A stretch of DNA of 64,000 nt, from the NCBI GenBank assembly GCA_001939145.1, contig LSRX01000545.1, positions 1 through 64,000 on the forward strand, read 5' to 3'. The notes below the pieces were generated by a model that had not been told where the DNA came from, did no database searches, and saw only the letters and a program-made list of their open reading frames with translations. This stretch comes from Symbiodinium microadriaticum. Lineage: Eukaryota > Sar > Dinophyceae > Suessiales > Symbiodiniaceae. Every line of letters starts with the position of its first letter. Position 1 is the stretch's first letter. Positions 63,673 to 64,000 of the stretch are shown here, one piece after another. The position numbers and the translations under genes are program-made.

Positions 63673-64000
63673 ACCCTAAATCCCGAAACCCCTAAACCCT
63701 AAACTCTAAACCCCGAAACCCCCTAAACCTCCAAACCCCTAAAACCTAATCAATCCCTGAACGGCAGGGCAGAATCAGACCCCAAAGTCCCGAAATATAG
63801 GGACTCCCTCATGGCCAAGGTTATGTACGATTTGGGTACATGGATCCTTATCACCCGAAATATCCTTCAACCTCTATGATACCCATATACACATAATCGA
63901 TCCCTTAGAGGAATCCTTTAAAGGAACCCCTATGATACCCATATACCCATAATGGAACCCTTAATAAGGAATCCCTTAAAGGGGACCGTTTTATAGTACC
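63673..64000. other. C-rich tract and a repeat-rich window end
   Basis: CCCTAAA/CCCCGAAA units to about 63745. A lone family J right arm (TTGGGTACATGGATCCTTA) at about 63831. Two copies of CCTATGATACCCATATA at about 63874 and 63930. Confidence 0.5.

Overview
The window looks like gene-poor nuclear DNA of a eukaryote, most likely a dinoflagellate or related alveolate alga. Several observations point that way. Plant/alveolate-type telomere heptamers (TTTAGGG/CCCTAAA) are scattered through the whole 64 kb. Only a few short intronless coding units are visible, all on the minus strand. The BTB/POZ protein family, in several divergent copies, resembles families I associate with dinoflagellate genomes. 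A short stretch inside the LTRs of a retrotransposon resembles the 3' end of the dinoflagellate spliced leader. The assignment is an inference; a chromerid or another alga is possible. There are no bacterial features: no operons, no ribosome-binding sites, no tRNA or rRNA genes that I can find.

Recognisable genes are few. Three BTB/POZ paralogs lie at about 2.3-3.05 kb (frameshifted), 5.56-6.26 kb (intact) and 28.24-28.93 kb (intact). A 2.4-kb LTR retrotransposon sits at 35.04-37.45 kb with identical 142-bp LTRs, a 5-bp target duplication (TTTAG), a polypurine tract, a putative primer-binding site matching the anticodon arm of tRNA-Asn, and one proline-rich ORF. Broken coding fragments without a recognised family lie at 0.70-1.05, 16.58-17.32 and 63.38-63.67 kb.

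The rest is a mosaic of two repeat types. (1) Telomere-like heptamer/octamer tracts occur in both orientations, from single units to arrays of about 500 bp, some reorganised into higher-order tandems (42-bp and 54-bp units). (2) More than 50 short foldback elements of 75-170 bp, in about 16 families (called A to R here), have 15-40 bp terminal inverted repeats, often a flanking TA, and no coding capacity. They resemble Tc1/mariner-type MITEs. Related families differ by matched changes in both arms, so the hairpin is kept while the sequence drifts. Elements are clustered and nested, e.g. at 13.9-14.7 kb.

Four single N characters (8693, 35293, 40735, 49993) appear to mark contig joins. At three of them the sequence after the N repeats sequence before it, so part of the apparent repetition is an assembly effect. 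At 49993 the two sides look like a short and a long allele of one locus placed in tandem.
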